Shown here piece after piece: positions 26,063-34,479 of a DNA stretch of 64,000 nt; within the stretch, counting starts at the first letter, position 1; the number at the start of each line of letters is the position of its first letter. Location: assembly GCA_018713435.1 (NCBI GenBank), contig DVOS01000022.1, positions 35,882 to 99,881 of the forward strand, in the 5' to 3' direction. The translations under genes were made by a program, and so were the position numbers. Below the pieces are notes generated by a model. That model ran no database searches and had not been told where the DNA came from. It worked only from the letters and a program-made list of their open reading frames with translations. Source of the stretch: Candidatus Merdiplasma excrementigallinarum (GTDB lineage: Bacteria > Bacillota > Clostridia > Lachnospirales > Lachnospiraceae).

Positions 26063-26155
26063 ATGAGCAGAAAATCTTTCGATTTTAAAGACCTAATGGC
26101 CTTTGGTATGTTCATTCTTGCATTGCTGACATTCGTATTCACGAATTTAAAGTAA
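26063..26155 (+). CDS. Holin-like type I toxin peptide
   Basis: A 30-residue peptide too short for the ORF track: MSRKSFDFKDLMAFGMFILA followed by LLTFVFTNLK. A charged start, a membrane-spanning FGMFILALLTFVF core and a short tail match the putative holin-like toxins (TxpA/BsrG-like type I toxins) of Firmicutes, which insert in the inner membrane. The ribosome site is GGGGGTGAT, seven bases before the ATG. The gene has its own promoter, a bidirectional hairpin terminator right after the stop, and a convergent antisense promoter beyond it: the full layout of a type I toxin-antitoxin pair. Toxicity is inferred. Confidence 0.78.
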   Translation: MSRKSFDFKDLMAFGMFILALLTFVFTNLK

Positions 26156-26164
26156 TGTTCTGCA

Positions 26165-26214
26165 CATAGAAACGCCACCCTCATAACTTTGACCAATAGG
26201 GTGGCATTTCTATG
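26165..26214. terminator. Bidirectional hairpin between toxin and antisense RNA
   Basis: CATAGAAAcGCCACCCT pairs with AGGGTGGCaTTTCTATG around a 15-base loop, ten bases after the toxin stop. It lies where toxin mRNA and antisense RNA overlap and would be the contact region of the two RNAs. Confidence 0.8.
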
Positions 26215-26264
26215 TTCTCTCTTAAGTCAACCCCTTGTGGGCGGTTGCTCTTTTATTTTTAGAC
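26165..26264 (-). ncRNA. Predicted antisense antitoxin RNA
   Basis: RNA of about 100 bases predicted from the minus-strand promoter at 26271-26299 to the shared hairpin. It begins with A-rich sequence and a GCAACCGCCCACAAGGGGTTG hairpin typical of such antitoxin RNAs, and is complementary to the 3' end of the toxin mRNA, as in TxpA/RatA. Existence and ends are inferred from promoter and terminator only. Confidence 0.6.
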
Positions 26265-26270
26265 ACTATT

Positions 26271-26299
26271 ATAATAGCATAAAAATCTATAAGAAGCAA
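26271..26299 (-). promoter_or_regulatory. Promoter of the antisense antitoxin RNA
   Basis: Minus strand TTGCTT (26294-26299), 17-base spacer, TATTAT (26271-26276) running into TATAAT. Confidence 0.62.
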
Positions 26300-26407
26300 C
26301 TTTTCATTAAAGTTATCCTCCCTGATCAGGAAAAATATGGTATACTGGGAATATGCAAAATCAAAGCCGGCATTTTCAATCCGGCAGAATCTGAGAGGCA
26401 CGTAAAT

Positions 26408-27814
26408 TTGAGCAGATCTTATTCCGCAAAAACAAGAAAAAGAATGCCTTCCAGGCTGTATTTACTATGGGCCATGATCAGCATTGAGCTGCTTATGTCC
26501 TTTTCGTCCCTGGGATATATTCATATTGACCCCATCTCCTTGACCTTTGCCTACATACCGGTTCTTCTGACCGGCTGTCTAATGGGTCCCCGAGAGGCCG
26601 CCGCGGTAGGCGCCGTGTTCGGCCTTGCCTCCATGTGGAAGGCTTCCGCTTTCTATGTGGGCGCGGGAGATGCCGTCTTTTCTCCCTTCATGAGCGGGAA
26701 GCCCCTGGCCAGCCTTATCCTGAGCGTAGGCACCAGAACCCTTTTCGGATTTATAACCGGGCTTCTGTACCAGGGCGCAAAAAAGAGCCGCCATCCTGTG
26801 GCGGGAATTCTGGCCGTTTCCACCGTGGGCCGGGTGATCCATACGTTCCTGGTTTATACCTGCATGGGGCTGTTCTTTCCGGAAAGCGGCAGGAACGCCG
26901 CCAGCACGCTGAATGACATCCGCCGCTGGGATTTTCTTCTTTTCGCAGTGATTGTGGATGTACTGGCCGTTCTGTGCTACCTGTTTCAGCAGTCCGACCA
27001 GGCCCGGGACCTGAAACATCGGATCGAAACCGTGGACCATCTTCATTCCCTGGTCATGCAGCATAAAAAACGGATGTCCGGCCTCATTGCGCTGCTGGTC
27101 TTTGCCATCGGAAGCGTGGCCGTCTATTTCACCAACCGCATCGGACAGGTAATGAGCTGGTACGGCATCCATCTGACGGAGGAAACCTCCTACGACCTGG
27201 TTCATCTGCAGATCCAGTTTTTCCTGGGCATTATTTCCCTGGTCTTTCTGGTCCTGCTGGTTATATCCCTGTACCAGAAAAATTATAACTGTCTGTACTA
27301 TGAAGCCAGACTGGACGGTCTCACCGGCATTCCGGGAAGAAGCCTGTTTTTCCAGATGGGGGAACAGATGCTGACCAATATGAATTTCTCCGGCCATTCC
27401 AAAATGGCAGGCTGTTTTATCATTCTGGATCTGGACGATTTTAAGGAAATCAATGACTGCTTCGGCCATCCGGCAGGCGACCAGGTACTGAAAGCCGTGG
27501 CGGACCAGCTGAAAAATCTGTTTGACGCAAACGGCATTCTGGGGCGTCTGGGGGGAGATGAATTTGTGGCTCTGATACACGAACCCTTAAGCCGCACCGA
27601 GCTGGAGCAGAAAATTGAAAGTCTGAAGGAGCATCTGCATCAGCTTCAGACCCGGCAGGAAAAAGTGACCTGCAGCATCGGCGTGATCCCCATCGAAAAG
27701 CAGTATTCCATTGATGAGCTGTACCGCAGCGCCGACCGGCTTCTGTACGAAGCCAAGAAAAAAGGAAAAAACCAGTCCGTGTTCGGCTATCGGTTTGAAG
27801 ATCACGAACAATAA
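26408..27814 (+). CDS. Diguanylate cyclase with ECF S-component-like membrane sensor
   Basis: Membrane protein of about 468 aa. The N-terminal 175 residues carry about five helices with the pattern IPVLLTGCLMGPREAAAVGAVFGL and VGTRTLFGFITGLLYQG, which resembles the substrate-binding S component of ECF vitamin transporters. Two further helices (about 215-235 and 265-290) lead into a GGDEF domain (about 305-460) with LGGDEF intact, so cyclic-di-GMP synthesis is expected. The product-inhibition I-site (RxxD) is not present. Start: the TTG at 26408 has GAGAGG upstream; the ATG at 26444 is the alternative. The ORF-track start is upstream of any plausible promoter. Confidence 0.85.
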   Translation: MSRSYSAKTRKRMPSRLYLLWAMISIELLMSFSSLGYIHIDPISLTFAYIPVLLTGCLMGPREAAAVGAVFGLASMWKASAFYVGAGDAVFSPFMSGKPLASLILSVGTRTLFGFITGLLYQGAKKSRHPVAGILAVSTVGRVIHTFLVYTCMGLFFPESGRNAASTLNDIRRWDFLLFAVIVDVLAVLCYLFQQSDQARDLKHRIETVDHLHSLVMQHKKRMSGLIALLVFAIGSVAVYFTNRIGQVMSWYGIHLTEETSYDLVHLQIQFFLGIISLVFLVLLVISLYQKNYNCLYYEARLDGLTGIPGRSLFFQMGEQMLTNMNFSGHSKMAGCFIILDLDDFKEINDCFGHPAGDQVLKAVADQLKNLFDANGILGRLGGDEFVALIHEPLSRTELEQKIESLKEHLHQLQTRQEKVTCSIGVIPIEKQYSIDELYRSADRLLYEAKKKGKNQSVFGYRFEDHEQ

Positions 27815-27816
27815 AC

Positions 27817-27910
27817 CGAGGGTGCTGCAAAATCATGAAATTCATGATGAAGCAGCACCCTCGTTCTGCCATACACGTGAGGGAAAGTTGCCAAAAAGAG
27901 TACATATGCT
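27817..27910 (+). repeat. Dispersed repeat, element A, copy 2 (terminator-like)
   Basis: Begins two bases after the cyclase stop. CGAGGGTGCTGC/GCAGCACCCTCG stem with apex ATCATGAAATTCATGATG, then spacer GTGAGGGAAAGTTGCCAAAAAGAG and TACATATGCT. It matches 16157-16246 in inverted orientation. The stem position that is G-C there is T-A here, a compensatory change. It also serves as the likely terminator between the convergent cyclase and kinase genes. No element B follows. Confidence 0.83.
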
Positions 27911-27932
27911 CTGCGCTATAGCCTTCTGTCTT

Positions 27933-29030
27933 CTACTTTTCCCGGCCGCACTCTTCTTTTACAATCGCCTGCATCTTGTCCCATTTCTTCTCCATATCCG
28001 CCACCAGCTTGAACTGGGTTCTGCACCGGTCCAGATTCTGGTCCGGATAATGGATGGCAAAATAGTGGTCCCCATCCAGATAGTCGGTGAGGAAGCGCAT
28101 CCCGCATTCCAGGGTCATGGTCTTGGCTCCCATGGGAAGCAGCTCCAGCTCCTTATCCGTAAGGCCCGGGCAGGCGGATACAAACCCTCTGGTGTAGATC
28201 CGAAACTTTTCCAGATCCATTTCCACCTTTGACAGATCCTTCTCATCCTCCGCCGCCGTAGCCGCCCCGAAGCGGATGGAATCACCGTAATCATACAGAC
28301 TCAGGCCCGGCATCACCGTATCCAGGTCAATCACGCACAGAGCCTTCCTGGTATCCGCGTCCAGAAGCACATTGTTCAGTTTGGTGTCATTATGGGTTAC
28401 CCGCAGGGGCAGTTCTCCCGACTCCCGCAGTTTCTGCAGGGTTCCCATCTCTTCCTCCCGCTCCAGCACAAACTGTATCTCCTCCTTCACCTGCGCCGCC
28501 CGGTTCATCACATCTTTATCCAGGACTTCATGGAAAATCCGGTAGCGGTTCGGCGTATTGTGAAAATCCGGAATCACCTCGTTCAGTTCGTCAATGGGAA
28601 AATCCTTCAGTTCCTCCTCAAAATGGCCGAAGGCCACGGCGCTCTGATAAAAATCATCCACCGTCTCGGCTGTCTGAAGGCACAGGGAATGTTCCACAAA
28701 GTCATACACCCTCCAGCATCCGCTCTCATGAGTGAGATAGGGATCGCCGGACACGGTGGGAACCAGGGTCAGAACTGTCTCCCCCTCCCCTGCTTTCTTT
28801 CGCAGATGCTCCGTTACCAGGTTAATATTTTTCATCAGATCGGGAATACACTTTGTCACGTGCTCATTCATCCGCTGCATAATATAGCGGCGGCCGCTTT
28901 CGGTGATAACCAGACAGGTCAGATTGATATGGCCGCAGCCATAGGGTTCCCAGCTCACCGGCTTAGTGTCAAATGAGAAGCAGGACAGCACCTGCGCCAT
29001 TACTTTTTCATCCACCCCGTTCATCCCCAT
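27933..29030 (-). CDS. Sugar 1-kinase of the phosphotransferase (NahK-like) family, operon copy
   Basis: Aminoglycoside-phosphotransferase-fold kinase of 365 aa, similar in length and order to N-acetylhexosamine 1-kinase. Visible are the substrate/ATP opening PYGCGHINLTCLV, the catalytic loop VTHNDTKLNNVLLD and the metal-binding VIDLDTVMPGLSLYDYGDSIR. Such enzymes phosphorylate the anomeric carbon of a free sugar. Its start overlaps the end of the nucleotidyltransferase gene by ten bases (GAGGAGCTATGGGGATG), so the two products are made together. A paralogous pair exists at 42.8-44.8 kb. Sugar identity is not known. Confidence 0.85.
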   Translation of the reverse strand: MGMNGVDEKVMAQVLSCFSFDTKPVSWEPYGCGHINLTCLVITESGRRYIMQRMNEHVTKCIPDLMKNINLVTEHLRKKAGEGETVLTLVPTVSGDPYLTHESGCWRVYDFVEHSLCLQTAETVDDFYQSAVAFGHFEEELKDFPIDELNEVIPDFHNTPNRYRIFHEVLDKDVMNRAAQVKEEIQFVLEREEEMGTLQKLRESGELPLRVTHNDTKLNNVLLDADTRKALCVIDLDTVMPGLSLYDYGDSIRFGAATAAEDEKDLSKVEMDLEKFRIYTRGFVSACPGLTDKELELLPMGAKTMTLECGMRFLTDYLDGDHYFAIHYPDQNLDRCRTQFKLVADMEKKWDKMQAIVKEECGREK

Positions 29031-29935
29031 AGCTCCTCCTTGTAAATTCCCCTGTCTTTCATCTCCTGGATGGCGTCCATCACCGTCTGCAGATCATCAT
29101 GATAGGTCACGCCGTACCATACTTCCTCGCAGGGCAGTACCCGTACCGTCACCTTCCCCTCTTCAATCTGCCGGTTTACCACCGTGGGAAGAAAATATTC
29201 GCATTTCTTTGGATTTACCGGCAGATTTTCATCCAGGAACCGGGGAAATCCGGCCCACAGCTCTTCCAGAATTTTTTCCGAAAAGCCCCACAGGTTCATG
29301 GATACCACCCGGTCTCCGGACAGCCCTTCAAAATGGGTTCCGTCCAGGGTATAGCGGGCATTCTCCCCGTCCTTGTAAATCTCCGTCAGCTCCGTAATCC
29401 CTTTCAGGATGCCCTCTTCCACCTGGCATACCCCTCTGGCTACAGAGCCGTTCTCCGTCACCGTGTTGCGCAGCCGGTACCCAACCATGGCATACTGGCT
29501 CTCATCTTCTGATTCTTTCAGGAAGCGGTAAATCTCTGCGAAAGCGCTGGCGCCGTAAAAGTCATCCGCGTTAATCACCGCAAAAGGAGCATCCACCACT
29601 CCCTGACAGCAGGCTATGGCATGGCCTGTTCCCCAGGGTTTCTCTCGCCCTTCCGGCACACGATACCCCTCCGGCAGGCGGGCCAGCTCCTGGAATACAT
29701 AGTTTACCTCAAACCACTGCTCCATCCGGTCTCCCACCGTCCTGCGGAACAGTTCCTCATGTTCTTTCTTGATGATAAACACCAGGCGGCGGAACCCGGC
29801 CCGCCAGGCGTCAAACAGGGAGAAATCAATGATAATATGACCTTCCTGATCCACCGGCTGGATCTGCTTTAAGCCTCCAAAACGGCTTCCCATACCGGCT
29901 GCCATAATCACCAGTATCGGCTCTTTTTTTGTCAT
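29021..29935 (-). CDS. Sugar-1-phosphate nucleotidyltransferase, operon copy
   Basis: NTP-transferase-fold enzyme of 304 aa. The nucleotide-binding signature is VIMAAGMGSRFGGLKQIQPV, followed by EKPWGTGHAI and the metal-site aspartate in VINADDFYG. It is expected to turn a sugar 1-phosphate and NTP into a nucleotide sugar, taking the product of the adjacent kinase. It is the sixth gene of the seven-gene sugar operon. Start with GGAAAGGATGAGGCCAAATG. Nucleotide and sugar specificity cannot be read from the sequence. Confidence 0.87.
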   Translation of the reverse strand: MTKKEPILVIMAAGMGSRFGGLKQIQPVDQEGHIIIDFSLFDAWRAGFRRLVFIIKKEHEELFRRTVGDRMEQWFEVNYVFQELARLPEGYRVPEGREKPWGTGHAIACCQGVVDAPFAVINADDFYGASAFAEIYRFLKESEDESQYAMVGYRLRNTVTENGSVARGVCQVEEGILKGITELTEIYKDGENARYTLDGTHFEGLSGDRVVSMNLWGFSEKILEELWAGFPRFLDENLPVNPKKCEYFLPTVVNRQIEEGKVTVRVLPCEEVWYGVTYHDDLQTVMDAIQEMKDRGIYKEELWG

Positions 29936-30021
29936 TTGGCCTCATCCTTTCCTGTTTTTTGGTATAAAAGGAGAGATACCCATTGGCATCTCTCCTTTCT
30001 CTATGCCCTTGCGGCAGCTTA

Positions 30022-30984
30022 TTATTCTCCGTATGTGTTGGCAATGTATTCCTCAACCGTATCAGCCGTTACAGCGGTGGGCGGGAGGGGAGTATATCTC
30101 TCTACTTCTTCGCCTTCCAGAAGGTCGATGCAAACGTCAACCAGCAGATGCGCATGCTCTTTGCCGCCGCCAAGACCGATGGAACCCTTCAGAGGCTCGC
30201 CGTTTAAGATGTTCTGGCATTCCTGCTCGGTAGCGTCCACGGAGAACAGAAGATAGTCGTCCCACTCATCCTCGGAAACCGCCGTCTTGATAGCCTCATT
30301 TCCGCCAACGCCAACGCCGGAGGAGATGCCCAGGATTACCCGGTTGTCCGGATGAGCCTGCATGAAGTTCTCTGTTACGGAAACGCCTTCCTCCAGGGAC
30401 AGCACTTCCTGGCTTCCCAGCAGCTCCGCTTCCGGATATTTCTCAGCCATGGCTGCTTCTACCGCGTCGCCTTCCAGAACGCCCAGCTCAATACTGGGGA
30501 TATTTTCAAATACCCAGGTGAATTTTCCATCCGGATACTTCTCATCGATAAAGGGTGCGGCCATATCTACCAGCGCCTGTCCGGTAGCATCCGGATCCAG
30601 AGCCAGGTTTGTCTCAGCTCCCTCAAAGTCTGTGGAATAGGAAACTACCCGGATGCCTGCATCCAGCGCTTCCTGCACTACATTCTCAACGGCTGTGGCA
30701 TCGATGGGCAGGATTACGATAGCATCGCAGTCACTCATGATGAAGTTCTCAATCTGAGAGATCTGCTTCTGGGCATCCTCGCCGCAGTCCACGTAAGTTA
30801 CTTCGCATCCGACTTCGGAACCGTAGGCTACCGCCTCTTCCACCAGCTCCGCCCAAACCGCGTTGGACAGATTGTAGAAGGAGAAACCAATCTTGTAGCT
30901 TCCCTCCTCCGCAAAGGCTGATGTGCCAAGGGCCAGAGTCCCCATCATGGCCGCCGCCAGAAATCCAATCTGTTTTTTGTTCAT
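30022..30984 (-). CDS. Sugar ABC transporter substrate-binding protein
   Basis: RbsB-type periplasmic-binding-fold protein of 320 aa. The N-terminus is a signal peptide (MNKKQIGFLAAAMMGTLALGTSAFA) with a signal-peptidase I site AFA-EE and no lipobox cysteine, which is odd for a Gram-positive binding protein. The mature protein has the fold's opening YKIGFSFYNLSNAVWAELVEEA and DAIVILPIDATAVENVVQEALDAGIRVV. It comes after the permease gene in an operon with the cognate ATPase and permease. The ligand is presumably a monosaccharide or short sugar. Confidence 0.9.
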   Translation of the reverse strand: MNKKQIGFLAAAMMGTLALGTSAFAEEGSYKIGFSFYNLSNAVWAELVEEAVAYGSEVGCEVTYVDCGEDAQKQISQIENFIMSDCDAIVILPIDATAVENVVQEALDAGIRVVSYSTDFEGAETNLALDPDATGQALVDMAAPFIDEKYPDGKFTWVFENIPSIELGVLEGDAVEAAMAEKYPEAELLGSQEVLSLEEGVSVTENFMQAHPDNRVILGISSGVGVGGNEAIKTAVSEDEWDDYLLFSVDATEQECQNILNGEPLKGSIGLGGGKEHAHLLVDVCIDLLEGEEVERYTPLPPTAVTADTVEEYIANTYGE

Positions 30985-31050
30985 GTCTTTTCCTCCTTAT
31001 TATAGTTTATTATCTGCACACCCCCGCCGGGGCGTGTTGCATACCGACGG

Positions 31051-32040
31051 TTACTTGTTCTCGGAGTTGATGGCTTTCAGCTTCTTCACCCGCTCCGCGC
31101 TCCGGCTCATGCTGGCGTCGTACACCACCGCGATCAGCAGCAGAACGCCCTTTACAACCAGCTGCCAGTACTCATTGATATTCATCAGCAGCATGCCGTT
31201 CTCCAGGAAGCCCATGATCAGCACGCCCAGCACTGCCTGGTACATGGTGCCCCGGCCGCCCAGGTTGCTGACGCCGCCCAGCACGCAGGCGGTAATAACA
31301 TTGAACTCAAAACCGGCGCCGTTGGAGGACAGGCCGGAGTTGGTTCTGGACAGAAGCAGCACAGCCGCAATGGCTGTCAGGAAGGCGGACAGAGTGTGGG
31401 CGATAATTTTCACCGTACCTGTATTCACGCCTGCCAGCTTCGCCGACTCCTCATTGCTTCCCACCGCATACAGATAGCGGCCGTAGGGAAGGCGGGAAAG
31501 GATAAAATGGCCGATAATCATGATAATCACCATGATAATCAGGGAGATGGGAACAGCCCCGATGCTTCCCTGGCCCAGCTTGCTGAAGCTGTCCGGGAAC
31601 CCGTAAATGGGAATACCGTTTGAGAAGAGGAAGCTGATACCGTTTAAAGCCTGGGACACGCCCAGCGTTACGATCATGGGATGCACGCCGGATCTCACAA
31701 CGATCACACCGTTGATCACGCCGATCAGAGCGCCCACCACCAGGGTCAGCAGGATAGCCAGCACCATGGGCACGCCCTTTTCCGCCATCATCCAGGCGCA
31801 GAGCACGTTCAGCAGAGACAGCTGATAGCCCTGGGACAGGTCAATGCTTCCCGCGATCAGCAGCAGGGTCATACCTACCGAACAGATACCCAGGGTATTA
31901 ATCTGACGGCTTACGTTCAGCAGGTTTCTCACATTCAGAAAGTTGGGTGCCGTGAAGCTGAACACGATGAACATCAGGATGAACACCATCAGCACCCCGT
32001 ATTTACTTATAATGGTTGATATATTCTTTTCATTTTTCAT
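31051..32040 (-). CDS. Sugar ABC transporter permease (RbsC type)
   Basis: Polytopic inner-membrane protein of 329 aa, about eight to ten helices, BPD_transp_2 family. Typical stretches are NLLNVSRQINTLGICSVGMTLLLIAGSIDLS and ITACVLGGVSNLGGRGTM. The ATG overlaps the ATPase stop (ATGA), which is common for these pairs. It forms the channel of the importer with the ATPase and binding protein on either side. Confidence 0.93.
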   Translation of the reverse strand: MKNEKNISTIISKYGVLMVFILMFIVFSFTAPNFLNVRNLLNVSRQINTLGICSVGMTLLLIAGSIDLSQGYQLSLLNVLCAWMMAEKGVPMVLAILLTLVVGALIGVINGVIVVRSGVHPMIVTLGVSQALNGISFLFSNGIPIYGFPDSFSKLGQGSIGAVPISLIIMVIIMIIGHFILSRLPYGRYLYAVGSNEESAKLAGVNTGTVKIIAHTLSAFLTAIAAVLLLSRTNSGLSSNGAGFEFNVITACVLGGVSNLGGRGTMYQAVLGVLIMGFLENGMLLMNINEYWQLVVKGVLLLIAVVYDASMSRSAERVKKLKAINSENK

Positions 32041-33524
32041 TTTTGCACACCCCCAGAGGAATATTTCAGAACGGTTTCCTGGCTGAACTCACTGGCGTCC
32101 AGGGTTCCCGTGTATCTGCCCTTGGCAAGAATAACCAGACGGTCTGACATTCCCAGCAGTTCGCTCATATCCGAAGAAATCATGATAATGGATTTTCCCT
32201 CTTCCACAAGCTGCGTCATCAGTTTGTAAATCTCCGCCTTGGCTCCCACGTCAATTCCGCGGGTCGGCTCGTCAAAAATCAGGATCTCCGGGTTGGCCCC
32301 CAGCCATCTTCCCAGGATTACCTTCTGCTGATTTCCTCCTGACAGGTTTCTCACTTTCTGCTTCAGGCTGGGCGTCTTGATGCCCATGGCGTCCACCTGG
32401 CTCTGGGCATATTCTCTCTGAGCCTTCCGGTCAATCGCCACCTTGCTGAGCTTTTTCAGGGTAGACAAAGTCAGGTTATCCAGCACCGTCATCTCTCCGA
32501 TAATGCCATGCTTTTTCCGATCCTCCGGTACCAGGGCAATGCCCTTGCTCACCGCGTCGGAGGGAGAGGTGGGGTTAATCAGCTTTCCATGCAGATACAG
32601 TTCTCCGCTCTGAATGGGGTAGTAGCCGAAGATCATCTCGCAAAGCTCAGTACGTCCCGCTCCGATCAGGCCTCCCAGTCCCAGGATCTCGCCTTTATGC
32701 AGCTGGAAGGAAATATCCTTTACACCGTTTCCCGACAGATGCCTTGCTTCCAGCACCACCTCGTCGGTCCTGCAGTTTCTTGACGGATAGGTCTGGGAAA
32801 GCGTACGTCCCACCATCATGCGGATCAGATCGTCATGATCTGTGTCCTGAATATCCTTTGTGCCGATGTACTCACCGTCCCGCAGAACCGATACCCGGTC
32901 CGCCAGCTCAAAGATCTCTTCCATACGATGGGAGATATAGATGATCGTAACGCCTTCCTTCTTCAGGGTGCGCACGATATTCATCATGGCATCCACCTCA
33001 TTGGTGGTAAGGGGAGCCGAGGGCTCGTCCATAATCAGGATTCTGGCGTTGTAGGAGATGGCCTTGGCAATCTCCACAATCTGCTGGTAACCGGTGGTCA
33101 GATCCTGTACTTTGGAACGGGGATCCAGGTTGATGCCCATACGCTCAAAGATTTTGGCGGCCTCCTCGTACATGGCCTTCCGGTCTATCATGATACCCTT
33201 TTTCTTAAAGTTGCCCATGAATATATTCTCAGCTGCCGTCAGCACCGGCACCAGGGTAAATTCCTGATACACCACCGCCACGCCCTTTTCTCTCGCGAGA
33301 GCCGGGGTCAGGCCGGAGAAAGTCTCTCCGTCGATGATGATCTGACCTGCCGTGGGGGTAATGGCACCGGAGATGGTTTTGATCAGGGTGGATTTCCCTG
33401 CTCCGTTCTCTCCGCAGAGGGCGTGAATCTCACCCTTGCGGAAAGTCAGATTAATATGGTTCAGCGCCGTAACGCCCGGATACAGCTTCGAGACGTCTTT
33501 TATTTCCAGAATGTTATCTTCCAA
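32037..33524 (-). CDS. Sugar ABC transporter ATP-binding protein (RbsA/MglA type)
   Basis: Duplicated ATPase of 495 aa. The first half has Walker A GENGAGKSTLIK and signature LTTGYQQ. The second has GLIGAGRTEL as a degenerate Walker A and LSGGNQQK as signature. This two-domain form energises ribose/galactose-type importers. The start codon is TTG, with AAGGGGTG six bases before, which would lower translation relative to an ATG. In operon between the dehydrogenase gene and the permease. Confidence 0.94.
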   Translation of the reverse strand: MEDNILEIKDVSKLYPGVTALNHINLTFRKGEIHALCGENGAGKSTLIKTISGAITPTAGQIIIDGETFSGLTPALAREKGVAVVYQEFTLVPVLTAAENIFMGNFKKKGIMIDRKAMYEEAAKIFERMGINLDPRSKVQDLTTGYQQIVEIAKAISYNARILIMDEPSAPLTTNEVDAMMNIVRTLKKEGVTIIYISHRMEEIFELADRVSVLRDGEYIGTKDIQDTDHDDLIRMMVGRTLSQTYPSRNCRTDEVVLEARHLSGNGVKDISFQLHKGEILGLGGLIGAGRTELCEMIFGYYPIQSGELYLHGKLINPTSPSDAVSKGIALVPEDRKKHGIIGEMTVLDNLTLSTLKKLSKVAIDRKAQREYAQSQVDAMGIKTPSLKQKVRNLSGGNQQKVILGRWLGANPEILIFDEPTRGIDVGAKAEIYKLMTQLVEEGKSIIMISSDMSELLGMSDRLVILAKGRYTGTLDASEFSQETVLKYSSGGVQK

Positions 33525-33569
33525 TGTAACACCCCTTTTCCATACCTTCCTGGTTTTTTCGTTCTCTTC

Positions 33570-34445
33570 TTACTTCATTCCCAGCAGACGGTACATGGTC
33601 TCGCAGGGATAGCTCATATCGATAGGCGGCTGGCCCTTTTCCTGCTCGGCCAGAGCCACACGGCAGAAGTCCAGAGCGCCGTCCAGCACAAAGGCCGGTA
33701 CATTGTACTCCTCATACATGCGCTTCACATAGCTCAGATCCTTGGTTCCCAGAGCCAGTGCGAAGTCCAGGCGGTAATTTCTGTCCATGTACTTCTTGGT
33801 ATAGAAAGTGGAGGTCCAGTTCTTCAGAACGGAATCTTCAAACACATCAAACAGATCCTTGGGATCAAAGCCCATCTTGTCCATCAGCGGGAACAGCTGG
33901 GCAAACATCAGCGCCTCTGTCAGGCTGATGAAATTAATGGCCAGCTTGATCAGATGGCCGGTTCCGCTGGGACCTACATATTTATAAGACTGGCAGTAAG
34001 CGTCAAACAGCTCTGTGGCTTTGTCATAGTCCTCTTTATCTCCGCCTACCACGATATCCAGGGTTCCGGCTGCCGCCTCATCCGGTCCTGCCATCAGGGG
34101 CGCGTCCACCAGGGCGCCGCCGGCTGCCTTCAGTTCTTCATACAGTTTCTTTGTAGAGATCGGATAGCTGGTGGATGTATCAATGATCATCTTGCCCTGC
34201 ACCCCTTCTTTGATAAAGGAGTGAACCGTATCTTCCACTACCTCGGACTTGGGCAGAGACAGGAACACATAATCGCTGCGGCGCAGCACCTCCACCGGAT
34301 CGGCAGCCAGATATGCCTGGCCCTCAAATTTTTCCATAGCCGGTCTGTACACATCATAGACTGTCATCTCATTTCCCTGCTTGATCAGGTTGGAGCAGAT
34401 GCCTCTCCCAATGTTTCCAAGACCGATAAATCCAACTCGCTTCAT
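33570..34445 (-). CDS. 3-hydroxyisobutyrate-dehydrogenase family oxidoreductase
   Basis: NAD(P)-dependent beta-hydroxyacid dehydrogenase of 291 aa. The Rossmann motif is VGFIGLGNIGRGI. The catalytic region has the lysine in GTGHLIKLAINF, and the substrate-binding DAPLMAGPDEAAAGTL differs slightly from the usual SGG of the family. Tartronate-semialdehyde reductase and hydroxyisobutyrate dehydrogenase are the best-known relatives. In a sugar operon it may handle a sugar-acid intermediate, but this is inference. Start has AAGGAGGAAGATTTGTATG. Confidence 0.87.
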   Translation of the reverse strand: MKRVGFIGLGNIGRGICSNLIKQGNEMTVYDVYRPAMEKFEGQAYLAADPVEVLRRSDYVFLSLPKSEVVEDTVHSFIKEGVQGKMIIDTSTSYPISTKKLYEELKAAGGALVDAPLMAGPDEAAAGTLDIVVGGDKEDYDKATELFDAYCQSYKYVGPSGTGHLIKLAINFISLTEALMFAQLFPLMDKMGFDPKDLFDVFEDSVLKNWTSTFYTKKYMDRNYRLDFALALGTKDLSYVKRMYEEYNVPAFVLDGALDFCRVALAEQEKGQPPIDMSYPCETMYRLLGMK

Positions 34446-34479
34446 ACAAATCTTCCTCCTTCATTAAATTTATGTAAAT

